Assembly (NCBI GenBank): GCA_002716125.1
Contig: PAZH01000004.1
Span: forward strand, 62,001 to 126,000
Direction of reading: 5' to 3'
DNA: 64,000 nt
Origin: Rhodospirillaceae bacterium
GTDB taxonomy: Bacteria; Pseudomonadota; Alphaproteobacteria; UBA8366
The notes under the pieces are model-generated. The model saw only the letters and a list, made by a program, of their open reading frames with translations. It was not told where the DNA came from and made no database searches. The translations under genes and the position numbers were made by a program. Shown in pieces: positions 1 to 11,068 of this stretch; within the stretch, counting starts at the first letter, position 1; each line of letters begins with the position of its first letter.

Positions 1-2
1 CG

Positions 3-782
3 ATCGGCGAAATCGTCGTCGCTGCGTTCACCGGAGACGATAACGACGTTCAAACCGAACAATTGGCCGCCATCGCGCCGGCCGCCGGCGGCGCGCCGGT
101 AAGCGCGCAACGCACAACGGAGAATGTTCCAGAACCACCTTCGCCCATTCCGCCTACGATAGCATCGTCGGTCGCGCCGGAGGGGCCGCCGACGCCAAGC
201 GTCGATGCCGCAACGGCCGCCACCCTGCCCTTACAGGCCGCCTTCCCGCAAAATCAACCATCGCCGCTATCGTTCGCGCGCAGCTTGCTTGAATCTCCCA
301 CCTCTGCCTATGCCACACCGAGCGCCGCTTCCACAAAATCCGTGATCGCGGCGGATGAACAATCAAGGCAGAACGAAGACTTACCTGACGCTGTTGCGGC
401 CGTTCTCGCCGCCCGGAGCCAGGTGCCGCGCGGCGGCAACATTCCAGCCCTCGGCACCAGCCGAATGTCACCTTCGACTTTCGAGGCCGTTTCCACCGCC
501 GCATTGCCTGACCTGCCGAAGACCGCGCCCAAGACAGCGGGCACGGACGGCGCGGAACCAGTGTTTAGACGAAATACGGGCGCGGAGCCGGTGGTACCCG
601 GAAAGCGGGGGGCGCCGCCGCCGCGCAACAATTCCGATATCAGCACGAGTCCGCGCCGAAGTGCGGCCGCCGCGAGCAATGTCCCCAACAGCATGGTACC
701 GAAGGCCATGATGTCCGCGCTCGACAAGTATGAAACGATGCTTCAACAGCGCCGCACCGCAGATGACGACTTGACGATGTAG
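3..782 (+). CDS. Hypothetical protein, Pro/Ala-rich C-terminal part, 5' end outside window
   Basis: Frame is open from the window edge (IGEIVVAAFTGDDNDVQTEQL...) to the stop at 782; low-complexity Pro/Ala/Ser-rich, with GAEPV repeated twice. Confidence 0.55.
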   Translation: MGEIVVAAFTGDDNDVQTEQLAAIAPAAGGAPVSAQRTTENVPEPPSPIPPTIASSVAPEGPPTPSVDAATAATLPLQAAFPQNQPSPLSFARSLLESPTSAYATPSAASTKSVIAADEQSRQNEDLPDAVAAVLAARSQVPRGGNIPALGTSRMSPSTFEAVSTAALPDLPKTAPKTAGTDGAEPVFRRNTGAEPVVPGKRGAPPPRNNSDISTSPRRSAAAASNVPNSMVPKAMMSALDKYETMLQQRRTADDDLTM

Positions 783-810
783 GCAGCGGGCCGCTCAAAT
801 TGCGCCCATC

Positions 811-1329
811 ATGCAACTGATCGTCTACGAAGGCGGCTTATTGGTCCGCGAGAACCGTACTTTTCGATGCGCAATAGGCCGCAGCGGTATTACCAGCGAC
901 AAGAGAGAAGGCGACGGAGCGACGCCCATCGGGGAATTTTCTCTGCGTGAGATTTTTTTCCGTCCGGATCGCCTTAAGTCCCCGCAATCCATCTTGCCGA
1001 TCACCGCAATCGGCCCGGATGACGGCTGGAGCGACGACCCGGCCGACCCCGATTATAACCGCCGCGTCGCCATCCCGCATGCGTTCCGACATGAAACGCT
1101 TTGGCGCAGCGATTCGTTGTACGATATCGTCGTGCCCCTCGGATACAACGACGATCCGCCGGTTTCCGGCCTCGGCAGTGCCATATTTTTACATGTCGCC
1201 TCGGATCAGTATGCCGTGACAGAAGGATGTGTGGCGCTCGCGCGGAACGACTTGCTCGAGATTCTAAAGGACTGCGATCACACGTCTGTCCTTATCGTCA
1301 AACCGTCTGCGTCCGCGGTCCAAAGATAG
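811..1329 (+). CDS. L,D-transpeptidase family (YkuD-like) protein
   Basis: GDGATPIGEFSLRE and FLHVASDQYAVTEGCVALARND, resembling the YkuD catalytic region with GC. Confidence 0.85.
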   Translation: MQLIVYEGGLLVRENRTFRCAIGRSGITSDKREGDGATPIGEFSLREIFFRPDRLKSPQSILPITAIGPDDGWSDDPADPDYNRRVAIPHAFRHETLWRSDSLYDIVVPLGYNDDPPVSGLGSAIFLHVASDQYAVTEGCVALARNDLLEILKDCDHTSVLIVKPSASAVQR

Positions 1330-1990
1330 CCGAGCCGACACGGACGATCGTCGCGCCGAATTCAATTGCCAATGGGTAATCCGCGCTCATACCCATGCTT
1401 AAGCCGGTCAGGCCGTTTCGGGCGGCGATATCCGCCAGCAACGCGAAATGCGGCGATGCTTCTTCGTTTTGCGGCGGAATACACATCAGCCCCGCGATAT
1501 CCAGCTGATAGTCGTCGCGGCACGCCTTAACGAAATCATCCGCTTCTCTCGGGGAAATGCCCGCTTTTTGCGGTTCTTCCCCCGTATTGATTTGAATATA
1601 GCAAGGAAGGCGCCGGTCTGCCTTTTCCATCTCTTTCGCGAGGGATTGCGCCAGTTTGGGGCGATCTAGGGTTTGTATAACATCGAAAAGTGCGACGGCG
1701 TTTCGAGTTTTGTTGGTCTGTAGCGGGCCGATGAGATGCAGTTCGATATCCGCATGGCCCGCTTTGAGGTCCGGCCATTTACCTTCCGCTTCTTGAACCC
1801 GGTTTTCGCCAAATATCTTCTGCCCTAAGGCAATCACCGGTTCGATAGCGTCTGCCGGAAAAGTCTTCGAGACGGCGCAGAGAGCCGTCGCATTGGCCGC
1901 ACGTCCCGCCTCTTGAGCCGCATTCGCAATTATCTCGCAAACATTGCGATGGCGCATTTCTACATCGTTGTCGGAGCTCATACTTCTCAT
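1298..1990 (-). CDS. YggS family pyridoxal phosphate homeostasis protein
   Basis: LCAVSKTFPADAIEPVIALGQKIFGENRVQEAEGKW, HLIGPLQTNKTRNAV, GLSMGMSADYPLAIEFGATIVRVGSAIFG. Confidence 0.95.
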   Translation of the reverse strand: MRSMSSDNDVEMRHRNVCEIIANAAQEAGRAANATALCAVSKTFPADAIEPVIALGQKIFGENRVQEAEGKWPDLKAGHADIELHLIGPLQTNKTRNAVALFDVIQTLDRPKLAQSLAKEMEKADRRLPCYIQINTGEEPQKAGISPREADDFVKACRDDYQLDIAGLMCIPPQNEEASPHFALLADIAARNGLTGLSMGMSADYPLAIEFGATIVRVGSAIFGPRTQTV

Positions 1991-2070
1991 CCTTCCGGTA
2001 GGCGGGTCCGCAGCCAGGGACCGATTGAAGAAACCGCTGGAAATCTCACGCTATTTTCCGCATATAGGCC

Positions 2071-2610
2071 ATGATGTACCGAGAATTAATCCGTTTCACC
2101 TCTCTTTTCGCAACGACCGCATTGCTCGCCGGTTGTTTCGGATTCGGCGATGACGACGATCCGGTCACCCAGACGGGCTCGGTTAAGCGTGTCGAGAGTC
2201 AGTCAGACAGCGGACCGGATAAGGGCCTTTTAAATACATGGTTGGGCCTGAACGACCAGTCGGATGGGAGTGCCGGCGGCAACGCGACCGGTATCAGCGT
2301 CAACGGATATCTTTGGCGCGCTGCCCTCGATACCATTTCTTTTATGCCATTGGCGCAAGCGGATCCCTTTGGCGGCACCATTTTAACGGATTGGTATCGC
2401 CCGCCGGAGACGCGCGGCGAACGGTTCAAGGTCAACGTTTATATCTTGGACAGCGATCTCCGTGCGGATGGTCTGCGTGTCTCCGTGTTTCGGCAACGTT
2501 TAGACCCGAGCGGCGTCTGGCTTGACGCGCGGGTCAGCAAGGAGACAGGCACCAATTTGGAGAACGCCATCTTGAAACGGGCGCGCCAGATGCGGGTGAG
2601 GTTGCAGTAA
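2071..2610 (+). CDS. DUF3576-type lipoprotein
   Basis: Lipobox LLAGC; alphaproteobacterial protein commonly found upstream of leuS. Confidence 0.75.
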   Translation: MMYRELIRFTSLFATTALLAGCFGFGDDDDPVTQTGSVKRVESQSDSGPDKGLLNTWLGLNDQSDGSAGGNATGISVNGYLWRAALDTISFMPLAQADPFGGTILTDWYRPPETRGERFKVNVYILDSDLRADGLRVSVFRQRLDPSGVWLDARVSKETGTNLENAILKRARQMRVRLQ

Positions 2611-2678
2611 CCGCATTATCTGCGGACGGCAGCCGATTAGGTTTGATATAATTTGCTTTGAGGAAGCCGGGTTGCGGT

Positions 2679-5252
2679 ATGGATCGTTACAATTTTAAAG
2701 AATCTGAGCCAAAATGGCAGGAACGCTGGCAGGAAGCCGGGTGTTTCGAGGCCGAGGCCGACCCGGATCGCGAAAAATACTACGTCTTGGAGATGTTTCC
2801 GTACCCGTCGGGTCGGATACATATGGGACATGTAAGATGCTACACGATCGGCGATGTCGTCGCGCGATATAAACGCGCGCAAGGCTTCAACGTGCTGCAT
2901 CCTATGGGTTGGGATGCATTTGGCCTGCCGGCGGAGAACGCTGCCTTCGACAACAACGTTCATCCCGCAGTTTGGACCCGCGAGAATATTGCCGCCATGC
3001 GGGAACAATTGAAGTCTATGGGCTTGTCCTACGATTGGCGCCGCGAGTTAGCAACGTGCGAGCCGGAATACTATCGCCACGAACAAAAGATGTTTTTGGA
3101 TTTCCTCGAGGCCGGCCTCGCCTATAAACGGGATTCCTGGGTCAATTGGGATCCGGTCGAGAATACGGTCCTCGCGAACGAGCAAGTCATCGATGGTCGC
3201 GGTTGGCGATCGGATGCCTTGGTCGAACGGCGCAAAGTACCGCAGTGGTTCTTGCGCATTACGGCTTACGCAGACGACTTGTTGGAAACGCTCGAGACCA
3301 TGGACCGGTGGCCGGATCAGGTCTTGTTGATGCAAAAGAATTGGATCAACCGGTCCGAAGGCGCGCGGATCGCGTTCGAACTTTCCGGTCGCGACGATCG
3401 TCTTGAAGTCTTTACGACCCGGCCCGATACCCTATTTGGGGCAAGCTTTTGCGCGGTCGCCGCAAATCACCCATTGGCCCTAGAACTCGCGGAGAGCGAT
3501 CCGGCCGTGCAGGCGTTTATTGAAGAATGCAACCGGATGGGGACGAGCGAGGCGGCCATCGAAACCGCCGAAAAAGTGGGTTTCCGGACGAATATAACCG
3601 CGAAACACCCCTTCCGGGACGGACATGACTTGCCCGTATATGTCGCCAATTTCGTGTTGATGGAGTATGGCAGCGGGGCAATCTTTGGCTGCCCGGCTCA
3701 CGATCAACGTGATTTGGATTTTGCCCGGAAGTACGAGCTCGATGTCATACCGGTCGTTACACCCGAAGGTGTTTCGGCGGGCGATATGAATATCGAGAAT
3801 GAAGCCTTCGTTGACGATGGTTTGATCATCAATTCGGCGTTTTTGGATGGGTTGAATGTCGAGGACGGCAAGAAAAAGGCGATCGAGAAACTGATCGAGT
3901 TGGGGCAAGGCGAGTCTCAAACCACCTATCGATTGCGCGATTGGGGCGTCTCCCGCCAGCGTTACTGGGGTTGCCCCGTTCCGGTGATCCATTGCGAAAA
4001 ATGTGGGACGGTTCCCGTGCCGGAAGAAGATCTGCCGGTGACGTTGCCAGACGATGTCGAATTTGAAGAGGCGGGCAATCCGCTCGACCGCCACCCGACC
4101 TGGAAACATGTCGATTGTCCGGTTTGTAGCGGCCCTGCGGTACGCGAGACCGATACATTCGATACTTTTTTCGAATCTTCATGGTATTTCGCCCAGTTTG
4201 CCGCAAAAGACCAAGGGCAGCTTTTTTCGAAGGATGAAGCCGATTATTGGTTGGCCGTCGACCAATATATCGGCGGGATCGAACACGCCATTCTTCACCT
4301 TCTTTATTCACGGTTTTTCACGCGAGCCTTGCGGGATTGCGGTTATTTAAACGTGAAAGAACCGTTTGCTGGGTTGTTGACCCAGGGCATGGTTTGTCAC
4401 GAGACATACCGGGAAGCAGATAGCGCGAGCGCGGGCTGGCTGTTTCCCGAGGAAGTTTCCAAAACCGCAGATGGGGATCTGATCAAAACCGCAACGGGCG
4501 CGAAGGTTTCGGTCGGCCGGTCCGAAAAAATGAGCAAGTCGCGGAAGAACGTCGTCGATCCGGAAGCCATTATTGATTCTTACGGGGCCGATACGGCGCG
4601 TTTGTTCATGCTGTCCGACAGCCCGGCAGCGCGGGACCTGGAGTGGACAGAAGCGGGTATCGATGGTGCGTGGCGTTACACCAATAGATTGTGGCGACTT
4701 CTTGCGGAACCGGAGTTTTCATTCGGAGCTGTCGGTATGGCGGCGCCGGATTCTGTCTCGCCGGAGGCCGAAGAAGTTCTGCGGAAGACCCATCGGACGA
4801 TCGCGGATGTCAGCGCGGATCTGGACGCCTTTCGATTTAACCGGGCCGTAGCGCGCATTCGTGAATTGACCAATGAGGTTTCGGCATTGGCCGGCGACGA
4901 GCCATCGAACATCTGGGTGCGGCGGCAGGGTTTCGAAGCCATCGTTCAACTCATCGGACCCGTCATGCCGCATCTGGCCGAAGAGTTATGGGTCTTGCTG
5001 GGACATGAGACCTTGCTCGCGGAAGCAGCCTGGCCGACAGCCGAGGCGCAGTACTTGGTGGAAGACACGGTGACCATTGCCGTGCAGGTAAACGGAAAGC
5101 TGCGCGGCACCATCGAGATGTCGCCCAGTACCAGCAAGGATGAAGCGGAGGCCATGGCGCTCGCGCTGGAGAATGTTCAACGTGCGACCGAAGGTGCGGC
5201 GCCCCGCAAAGTCATTGTCGTGCCGAACAAGGTGATCAATGTCGTCGTTTAA
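2679..5252 (+). CDS. leuS: Leucine--tRNA ligase
   Basis: [26 protein letters not shown] (HIGH-type motif), KMSKSRKN (KMSKS); likely ATG at 2679. Confidence 0.98.
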   Translation: MDRYNFKESEPKWQERWQEAGCFEAEADPDREKYYVLEMFPYPSGRIHMGHVRCYTIGDVVARYKRAQGFNVLHPMGWDAFGLPAENAAFDNNVHPAVWTRENIAAMREQLKSMGLSYDWRRELATCEPEYYRHEQKMFLDFLEAGLAYKRDSWVNWDPVENTVLANEQVIDGRGWRSDALVERRKVPQWFLRITAYADDLLETLETMDRWPDQVLLMQKNWINRSEGARIAFELSGRDDRLEVFTTRPDTLFGASFCAVAANHPLALELAESDPAVQAFIEECNRMGTSEAAIETAEKVGFRTNITAKHPFRDGHDLPVYVANFVLMEYGSGAIFGCPAHDQRDLDFARKYELDVIPVVTPEGVSAGDMNIENEAFVDDGLIINSAFLDGLNVEDGKKKAIEKLIELGQGESQTTYRLRDWGVSRQRYWGCPVPVIHCEKCGTVPVPEEDLPVTLPDDVEFEEAGNPLDRHPTWKHVDCPVCSGPAVRETDTFDTFFESSWYFAQFAAKDQGQLFSKDEADYWLAVDQYIGGIEHAILHLLYSRFFTRALRDCGYLNVKEPFAGLLTQGMVCHETYREADSASAGWLFPEEVSKTADGDLIKTATGAKVSVGRSEKMSKSRKNVVDPEAIIDSYGADTARLFMLSDSPAARDLEWTEAGIDGAWRYTNRLWRLLAEPEFSFGAVGMAAPDSVSPEAEEVLRKTHRTIADVSADLDAFRFNRAVARIRELTNEVSALAGDEPSNIWVRRQGFEAIVQLIGPVMPHLAEELWVLLGHETLLAEAAWPTAEAQYLVEDTVTIAVQVNGKLRGTIEMSPSTSKDEAEAMALALENVQRATEGAAPRKVIVVPNKVINVVV

Positions 5253-5742
5253 AATCATACTGACCTTGGCCGTCATGGCGACGTTGGCCGGATGCGGTTT
5301 TCGGCCGCTATACGGCGGCAGCGAGAACGGGGCGATCAACAGCCAGCTCGGCGCCATTCAGATCGCGACGATCGAAGATCGCGTGGGCCAGAAAATTCAT
5401 AATTTGCTGCTCGATCGGCTCAATCCACGCGGCCGGGCGCAGAGCCCGCTCTACACGTTGAGTTTGACCGCACAGATCAGCAAAGCGGAAATCGGGCTAA
5501 AATTCACAGAGGTCGCAACCCGCGCGAAACTTACGCTTTCTGCCAATTATTTCCTTACGGATAACCAGTCTGGCGCCATTCTGACGGAAGGGACCGTACG
5601 GTCCGTTAACAGTTATAATATACCCGATTCTGAATTTGCCCGCGTTGCCGCCGAGAACGACGCGACCGATCGAGCGGCGCGGGAAATAAGCGACGAGGTT
5701 AGGACCCGACTGAGTCTCCTCTTTTCGAAACAAGGTCAATAA
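5239..5742 (+). CDS. lptE: LPS assembly lipoprotein LptE
   Basis: Lipobox [12 protein letters not shown] typical of alphaproteobacterial LptE; between leuS and holA. Confidence 0.9.
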   Translation: MSSFKIILTLAVMATLAGCGFRPLYGGSENGAINSQLGAIQIATIEDRVGQKIHNLLLDRLNPRGRAQSPLYTLSLTAQISKAEIGLKFTEVATRAKLTLSANYFLTDNQSGAILTEGTVRSVNSYNIPDSEFARVAAENDATDRAAREISDEVRTRLSLLFSKQGQ

Positions 5743-5749
5743 AGCCACC

Positions 5750-6784
5750 GTGAAAGTCGCCGCAAATAGGGCCGACGGTTTTGTGCGCTCTCCGCCAGCT
5801 GAATTGCGCGTCGCGCTCGTTTATGGGCCGGACGAAGGGTTGGTTCGTGAGCGGGCGACATGCCTTGGCGAGACCGTTGTACCGGATTTAGCGGATCCGT
5901 TTCTTGTCACTGAACTGAGCGGCGGCGATTTGACCGCCGATCCGGCACGTTTGACAGACGAAGTCGCCGCCATTTCGTTGACCGGCGGCCGTCGGCTTAT
6001 TCGCATCCGAGACGTCGGCGATGCAGCCGCGCCAATCTTGAAATCCGTCCTCGAGAACGGAACGGGCGACACCATGACCGTGCTCCAAGCCGGCCAGTTG
6101 GGCCCGCGCTCAGCGCTGCGAAAGCTCGCGGAAAGCCACGCGGCCGCTGCCGCCATTCCGTGCTATGTCGACGATGACGCGAGCCTCGAACGCGTCATCC
6201 GCGAAACACTTGCAAGTCATGACGTCTCGATCAGCGCCGAGGCGAGCGGTTGGCTGGTGGGTCGGCTCGGGTCCGATCGCGCGGTCTCGCGCGGGGAGGC
6301 TGAGAAGTTGGCCCTCTTTGCCGGGCCCGGCGGCCAGCTGGATCTCGAAGCAACCATGGCGTGTATTGGCGATAGCGCTTCCGAGTCCCTCGACGATCTA
6401 ATTTACGCCGCGGCCGATGGTGATTCGAACGCGGTCGATCTTGGGATCATGCGATGCTTCCAAGCCGGCTCGAGCGCCGTCGGAATTCTGCGCGCCATGA
6501 CGAACCACCTATTGCGGCTCGAAGCGGCCGGTGTCCGCATTCAAAGCGGTGAAGACGCGGGCGCGGTCTTAAAGTCACTGCGCCCACCGATTTTTTTCAA
6601 ACTGGAGCGGCGGTTCCGCGGACAGCTCTCGATTTGGCGGGGACAGGCGCTCGCACGTGCCTTGCAGCTTACGCTCGATGCGGAATTGAATTGCAAGCGC
6701 ACAGGTATTCCCGAGGACCCGGTTTGCGGGCGCGCGCTATTGCAAATTGCGAGCTTAGCCCGGCAACAAAGACGCTCCGCCTAG
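5750..6784 (+). CDS. holA: DNA polymerase III subunit delta
   Basis: ALVYGPDEGLVRERA, HolA-like organisation, conserved leuS-lptE-holA-parB order; GTG start. Confidence 0.92.
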   Translation: MKVAANRADGFVRSPPAELRVALVYGPDEGLVRERATCLGETVVPDLADPFLVTELSGGDLTADPARLTDEVAAISLTGGRRLIRIRDVGDAAAPILKSVLENGTGDTMTVLQAGQLGPRSALRKLAESHAAAAAIPCYVDDDASLERVIRETLASHDVSISAEASGWLVGRLGSDRAVSRGEAEKLALFAGPGGQLDLEATMACIGDSASESLDDLIYAAADGDSNAVDLGIMRCFQAGSSAVGILRAMTNHLLRLEAAGVRIQSGEDAGAVLKSLRPPIFFKLERRFRGQLSIWRGQALARALQLTLDAELNCKRTGIPEDPVCGRALLQIASLARQQRRSA

Positions 6785-6785
6785 T

Positions 6786-7682
6786 TCAGCCGATATCGCC
6801 GGGCGCCATAAGTTTTTGCAAGACGTCGTCGAGCTGCTCAAGAGTTTGATACTGTAGCTTAAGCGTCCCGGCCTCGCCCCGTTCATCAATCTCGACTTTC
6901 AGGCCAAGATGATTCCCTAAATCCCGCTCGAGGGCGGCGGTATTCGGGTCTTTCTCCGCCGCCGGCGGCCGCCCGCGCCGGGCTTCGCAGTCGCTATCGC
7001 GTTCGCGGCGGATCATAGCTTCCGTCTGGCGCACGTTGAGCGCTTTTTTGATCACCGCCGACGCCGCTGCCTCGGGATCGGCGGCGCCGAGCAACGCACG
7101 CGCATGGCCCGCGCTTAAGCTGCCATCCTGTACTTTCGTGCGAACGTCATCCGGCAACGCCAGCAATCGCAGTGTGTTTGCAACATGACTGCGGCTCTTT
7201 CCGATATCGCGCGCAAGATCCTCTTGGGTGCGCCCAAACTGGTCCATGAGGCGCCGATATCCCTCCGCTTCTTCGATTGCGGTCAGGTCTTCGCGCTGTA
7301 AGTTCTCGATCAGCGCGATCTCAAGCGCTTCGCGGTCGTCTAATTGCTTGACGATAATCGGCACTTCGTGGAGACTGGCCGCTTGCGCGGCGCGCCAGCG
7401 GCGTTCGCCGGCAATGATCTCGTAAGTGTCTGGCGCGACATCATTAGCGCGCACGAGGATTGGCTCTAGAACGCCCTTTTCCCGGATCGAGTCGACGAGG
7501 GACTGCAAGGCATCCGGATCAAAATGCCGGCGCGGCTGAAACTCGCTGCTGTGCAGATATTCGACCGGCACTACGCGATCGTCCCGTTGCCGATTGTCGG
7601 ACACGGAAACCGGCGCGCCCTCATCGCCGAACAACGCGGACAGACCGCGGCCCAAATGTTTGCGTTTTCCTTGTTCCGACAT
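6786..7682 (-). CDS. parB: Chromosome partitioning protein ParB
   Basis: RKHLGRGLSALFGD, LEPILVRAND..YEIIAGERRWRAAQ, HTH RTQEDLARDIGKSRSHVANTLRLLALP. Confidence 0.98.
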   Translation of the reverse strand: MSEQGKRKHLGRGLSALFGDEGAPVSVSDNRQRDDRVVPVEYLHSSEFQPRRHFDPDALQSLVDSIREKGVLEPILVRANDVAPDTYEIIAGERRWRAAQAASLHEVPIIVKQLDDREALEIALIENLQREDLTAIEEAEGYRRLMDQFGRTQEDLARDIGKSRSHVANTLRLLALPDDVRTKVQDGSLSAGHARALLGAADPEAAASAVIKKALNVRQTEAMIRRERDSDCEARRGRPPAAEKDPNTAALERDLGNHLGLKVEIDERGEAGTLKLQYQTLEQLDDVLQKLMAPGDIG

Positions 7683-8476
7683 CAGGCCCTGTGCTCCCGT
7701 TCGCGTTTTAGAATTTCACCCGCCAAGTGGATGTAGGCCTTGCTGCCGGCGCACCGCCAATCATAAAGCAAAACCGGCTTGCCGTAGGACGGCGCTTCGG
7801 AAATCCGCACATTCCGCGGAATCACCGTTTCATAAACCTTGTCGCCGAAATGCTCGCGCACGTCCGACGCCACCATATCGGACAGGTTGTTGCGGCGATC
7901 GAACATCGTGAGGACGACCCCTTGAATTTCCAAGCTTGGATTGAGGTTTTGGCGAATACGCTCAATCGTCCGCACCAAATGGCTCAATCCCTCCAAGGCG
8001 TAAAACTCGCATTGCAGCGGCACGAGAACCGAATCGGCGGCGCATAGTGCGTTCAACGTCAACAACCCCAACGCCGGCGGACAATCGATCAAGACATAAT
8101 CATACGTGTCGCCAATGCTTTTCAGCGATTCCGAAAGCCGATACTCTCGATTATCCGCCTCCAACAATTCCAACTCCGCACCGGCCAAATGCATCGACGC
8201 CGGAATGAGATCCAAGCCGGGGACGATCGTGCGAACGATCGCATCCGTTGCCGTCATTTCGGCGGCCAAGAGATCGTAAACCGTTGGTTTCTCGCTATCT
8301 TTATCGATATCGAGACCGGTACTTGCATTCCCTTGCGCATCGATATCGACCAGCAAGACACGCATCTCATTCGCCGCCAACGCGGTCGCCAAATTGACGG
8401 CCGTCGTGGTTTTGCCGACACCGCCCTTCTGATTTGCGATAGCGATAATGCGCGGCCGGCTCGTCGGTTGAGTCAT
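7682..8476 (-). CDS. parA: Chromosome partitioning ATPase ParA
   Basis: Deviant Walker A IANQKGGVGKTTTAVNLATALA; VLIDCPPALGLLTLNAL; likely start MTQPTSRPRI. Confidence 0.97.
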   Translation of the reverse strand: MTQPTSRPRIIAIANQKGGVGKTTTAVNLATALAANEMRVLLVDIDAQGNASTGLDIDKDSEKPTVYDLLAAEMTATDAIVRTIVPGLDLIPASMHLAGAELELLEADNREYRLSESLKSIGDTYDYVLIDCPPALGLLTLNALCAADSVLVPLQCEFYALEGLSHLVRTIERIRQNLNPSLEIQGVVLTMFDRRNNLSDMVASDVREHFGDKVYETVIPRNVRISEAPSYGKPVLLYDWRCAGSKAYIHLAGEILKREREHRA

Positions 8477-8492
8477 GAGGACAGTCTCTGGC

Positions 8493-9152
8493 TCAATCAT
8501 TTGGGGCATGGACACGGGCAACTGACTCCAACTGCAGAATAACACCATCGTGCTGCGTAAGGCTCGGATGGGTTTCGAATTGCATATTCCAACTATTTTT
8601 TATATCGGTCAATTCGTTTTTAAAATCTTTTCCTTTAAAGAAGAAACAAATTGTATTCGTTTTAATATATCGTTCTGTTAATTCTAAAAGCCGCGTCAGC
8701 GGCGCCACTGCCCGCGCCGTCACCACATCTGCCGGCTCACAGAGGGCCGATTCCGCGCGCGCCTCTATGATTTTCACCGGCGTCTCTGTAATGCGTGCCG
8801 CTTCCCGAAGGAAAACGCATTTCTTCGCATCCGACTCAATCATTTGGATGTTCGGAACCCCCAGAATGCCCAAGACCATACCCGGCAAACCGGCGCCCGT
8901 GCCGATATCAAGCACTCGCGCCCGCCGATCCGGCAAAAACCGCACGAGTTGACCGCAATCCAATACATGGCGACGCCAGACATCGTCGACTGTGCCCGGC
9001 CCGATCAAATTTATGGAACGCTGCCATTTTAGAAGCAGATCGACGAACTTTGTGAGCCGCGACAATGTTTCACGTGAAACATCGAGCGCCGCCCCCACAT
9101 CTTCCGGGCCCAATAAGCTATCCGGTAAGTTCGGCTGATCCGCGCTTAACAT
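8493..9152 (-). CDS. rsmG: 16S rRNA (guanine527-N7)-methyltransferase RsmG
   Basis: [20 protein letters not shown] motif; between mnmG and parA. Confidence 0.95.
   Translation of the reverse strand: MLSADQPNLPDSLLGPEDVGAALDVSRETLSRLTKFVDLLLKWQRSINLIGPGTVDDVWRRHVLDCGQLVRFLPDRRARVLDIGTGAGLPGMVLGILGVPNIQMIESDAKKCVFLREAARITETPVKIIEARAESALCEPADVVTARAVAPLTRLLELTERYIKTNTICFFFKGKDFKNELTDIKNSWNMQFETHPSLTQHDGVILQLESVARVHAPND
9066..9081. promoter_or_regulatory. parS: parS centromere site
   Basis: TGTTTCACGTGAAACA, perfect 16-bp palindrome matching the bacterial parS consensus. Confidence 0.95.
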
Positions 9153-10998
9153 ACCGCAGAATAGCTACAATTGCCGCTGGGGTCACCCCAGAAATGCGCG
9201 ACGCCGCCCCTAAGGTCTCGGGCTGTATCCGTTTCAGTTTCTCGCATACTTCCGTCGACAGGCCGCCGATCGCGCCATAATTCAACGCCGCCGGCAGAGC
9301 CAGGCCCTCATCCTTTTTAAAGGCCGAAATGTCAGCGTCCTGTCGCGTGAGATACCCGGCATAAAGCGAATCGATCTCAAGCTGTTCGCGTATGGGAACC
9401 GCCAGCCCGGACAACGTCGGCCAAACGTCGACAAGTGCCGAAAAGGACACATTCGGCATGGCCATCAGATCAAGCGCGGAGCGCGCCACGCCGTTGCGGC
9501 TGACCGCGATGCCATGCTTGGCAAGTTGGTTCGGGCTTGCCCGCAATGCCGCCGCCATTTGGCGGGCGTCGGCGAGCTGCCGCTCCTTTTGCGCCCAAAA
9601 ACGCGTCCGTTCCGCACCGACACAGCCGGCATCGATCCCCATCTGCGTCAACCGCTGATCCGCATTGTCCGCCCGCAAGCGCAGCCGATACTCGGCGCGC
9701 GACGTGAACATGCGATACGGCTCCGACGTCCCTTTCGTAATGAGGTCGTCGATCAAGACACCGATATAAGCATCCGACCGATCAAAGACGATCGGCGCAC
9801 CGCCAGCACTTGCGCGCGCAGCGTTGATGCCGGCCATAAGACCCTGCGCGGCCGCCTCTTCATATCCCGTCGTGCCATTGATTTGGCCCGCAAGATAAAG
9901 GCCCGGTATCCGTTTGGTCTCCAATGACGACCGCAATTCGCGTGGATCGACGTAATCGTATTCGATCGCATAGCCTGGCCGCACCATCGTTACCCGCTCT
10001 AAGCCGGGGATCGTATCGAGCAGGGCCCGCTGCACATCTTCCGGCAACGAGGTCGAGATGCCGTTCGGATATACGGTATCGTCGTCCAAACCCTCCGGCT
10101 CCAGGAAGATCTGATGGCTTTGGCGTTCGGCAAATCGGACGACCTTGTCTTCGATCGACGGACAGTATCGGGGACCGGTCGACTCGATCTGACCGGAATA
10201 CATCGGCGAACGCTTGAGATTCTGCCGGATAATCTCATGGCCGGCAGCCGTCGTATGCGTGATATGACAGGGAATTTGCGGCGTCACAATACGATCGGAC
10301 AGATAGGAAAACGGCACCGGCGGATCGTCGCCCTCCTGCTCTTCCAACCCATCCCAATCAATGGTGCGGCAATCCAATCGCGGCGGCGTTCCCGTCTTCA
10401 AGCGGTCGAGCAAAAACCCAGCCCGCTCTAACGTCCGCGATAAGCCGTAGGCCGCCTCATCGCCGACCCGGCCCGCCGGTATCTTCTTCTCGCCGATATG
10501 GATAAGGCCGCGCAGAAACGTGCCAGTGGTCAGGATGACCCGACCCGCTTTCAGACGGACACCATCCGCAAGAACGATCCCTTCGACACGCCCTTCGCGG
10601 TCGAGGATAAGATCATCCACCTCGCCCGCCAAAAGAGACAGATTTGCCTCCGCGCGTAAGGTCGCTTGCATCGCCTGGCGATACAGTTTCCGATCCGCCT
10701 GCGCGCGCGGCCCCCGGACCGCAGGGCCTTTCGAGCGATTGAGCATCCGAAACTGGATGCCGGCGGCATCGATCACCCGTCCCATGACGCCGTCCAAGGC
10801 ATCAATCTCGCGCACCAAATGCCCCTTAGCCAAGCCGCCGATCGCAGGATTGCAGGACATTTCGCCAATGGTTTCAAGCTTGTGCGTCACCAGCAAAACC
10901 GCTGCGCCAACCCGGGCAGCCGCCGCGGCGGCCTCGGAGCCGGCATGCCCGCCCCCGATGACGATGACATCCCACGTTTTGTTACTGGCTTCGATCAT
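9118..10998 (-). CDS. mnmG: tRNA uridine-5-carboxymethylaminomethyl(34) synthesis enzyme MnmG
   Basis: [45 protein letters not shown]; start set at MIEASNKTW. Confidence 0.98.
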   Translation of the reverse strand: MIEASNKTWDVIVIGGGHAGSEAAAAAARVGAAVLLVTHKLETIGEMSCNPAIGGLAKGHLVREIDALDGVMGRVIDAAGIQFRMLNRSKGPAVRGPRAQADRKLYRQAMQATLRAEANLSLLAGEVDDLILDREGRVEGIVLADGVRLKAGRVILTTGTFLRGLIHIGEKKIPAGRVGDEAAYGLSRTLERAGFLLDRLKTGTPPRLDCRTIDWDGLEEQEGDDPPVPFSYLSDRIVTPQIPCHITHTTAAGHEIIRQNLKRSPMYSGQIESTGPRYCPSIEDKVVRFAERQSHQIFLEPEGLDDDTVYPNGISTSLPEDVQRALLDTIPGLERVTMVRPGYAIEYDYVDPRELRSSLETKRIPGLYLAGQINGTTGYEEAAAQGLMAGINAARASAGGAPIVFDRSDAYIGVLIDDLITKGTSEPYRMFTSRAEYRLRLRADNADQRLTQMGIDAGCVGAERTRFWAQKERQLADARQMAAALRASPNQLAKHGIAVSRNGVARSALDLMAMPNVSFSALVDVWPTLSGLAVPIREQLEIDSLYAGYLTRQDADISAFKKDEGLALPAALNYGAIGGLSTEVCEKLKRIQPETLGAASRISGVTPAAIVAILRYVKRGSAELTG

Positions 10999-11052
10999 GG
11001 CCGGAATGTAGGGACAAGGTCTCGCGCTGGCAAGCGTTCCCCGATCTGAAAT

Positions 11053-11068
11053 TGTTTCACGTGAAACA
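11053..11068. promoter_or_regulatory. parS: parS centromere site
   Basis: Second identical TGTTTCACGTGAAACA, in the mnmE-mnmG gap. Confidence 0.95.
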
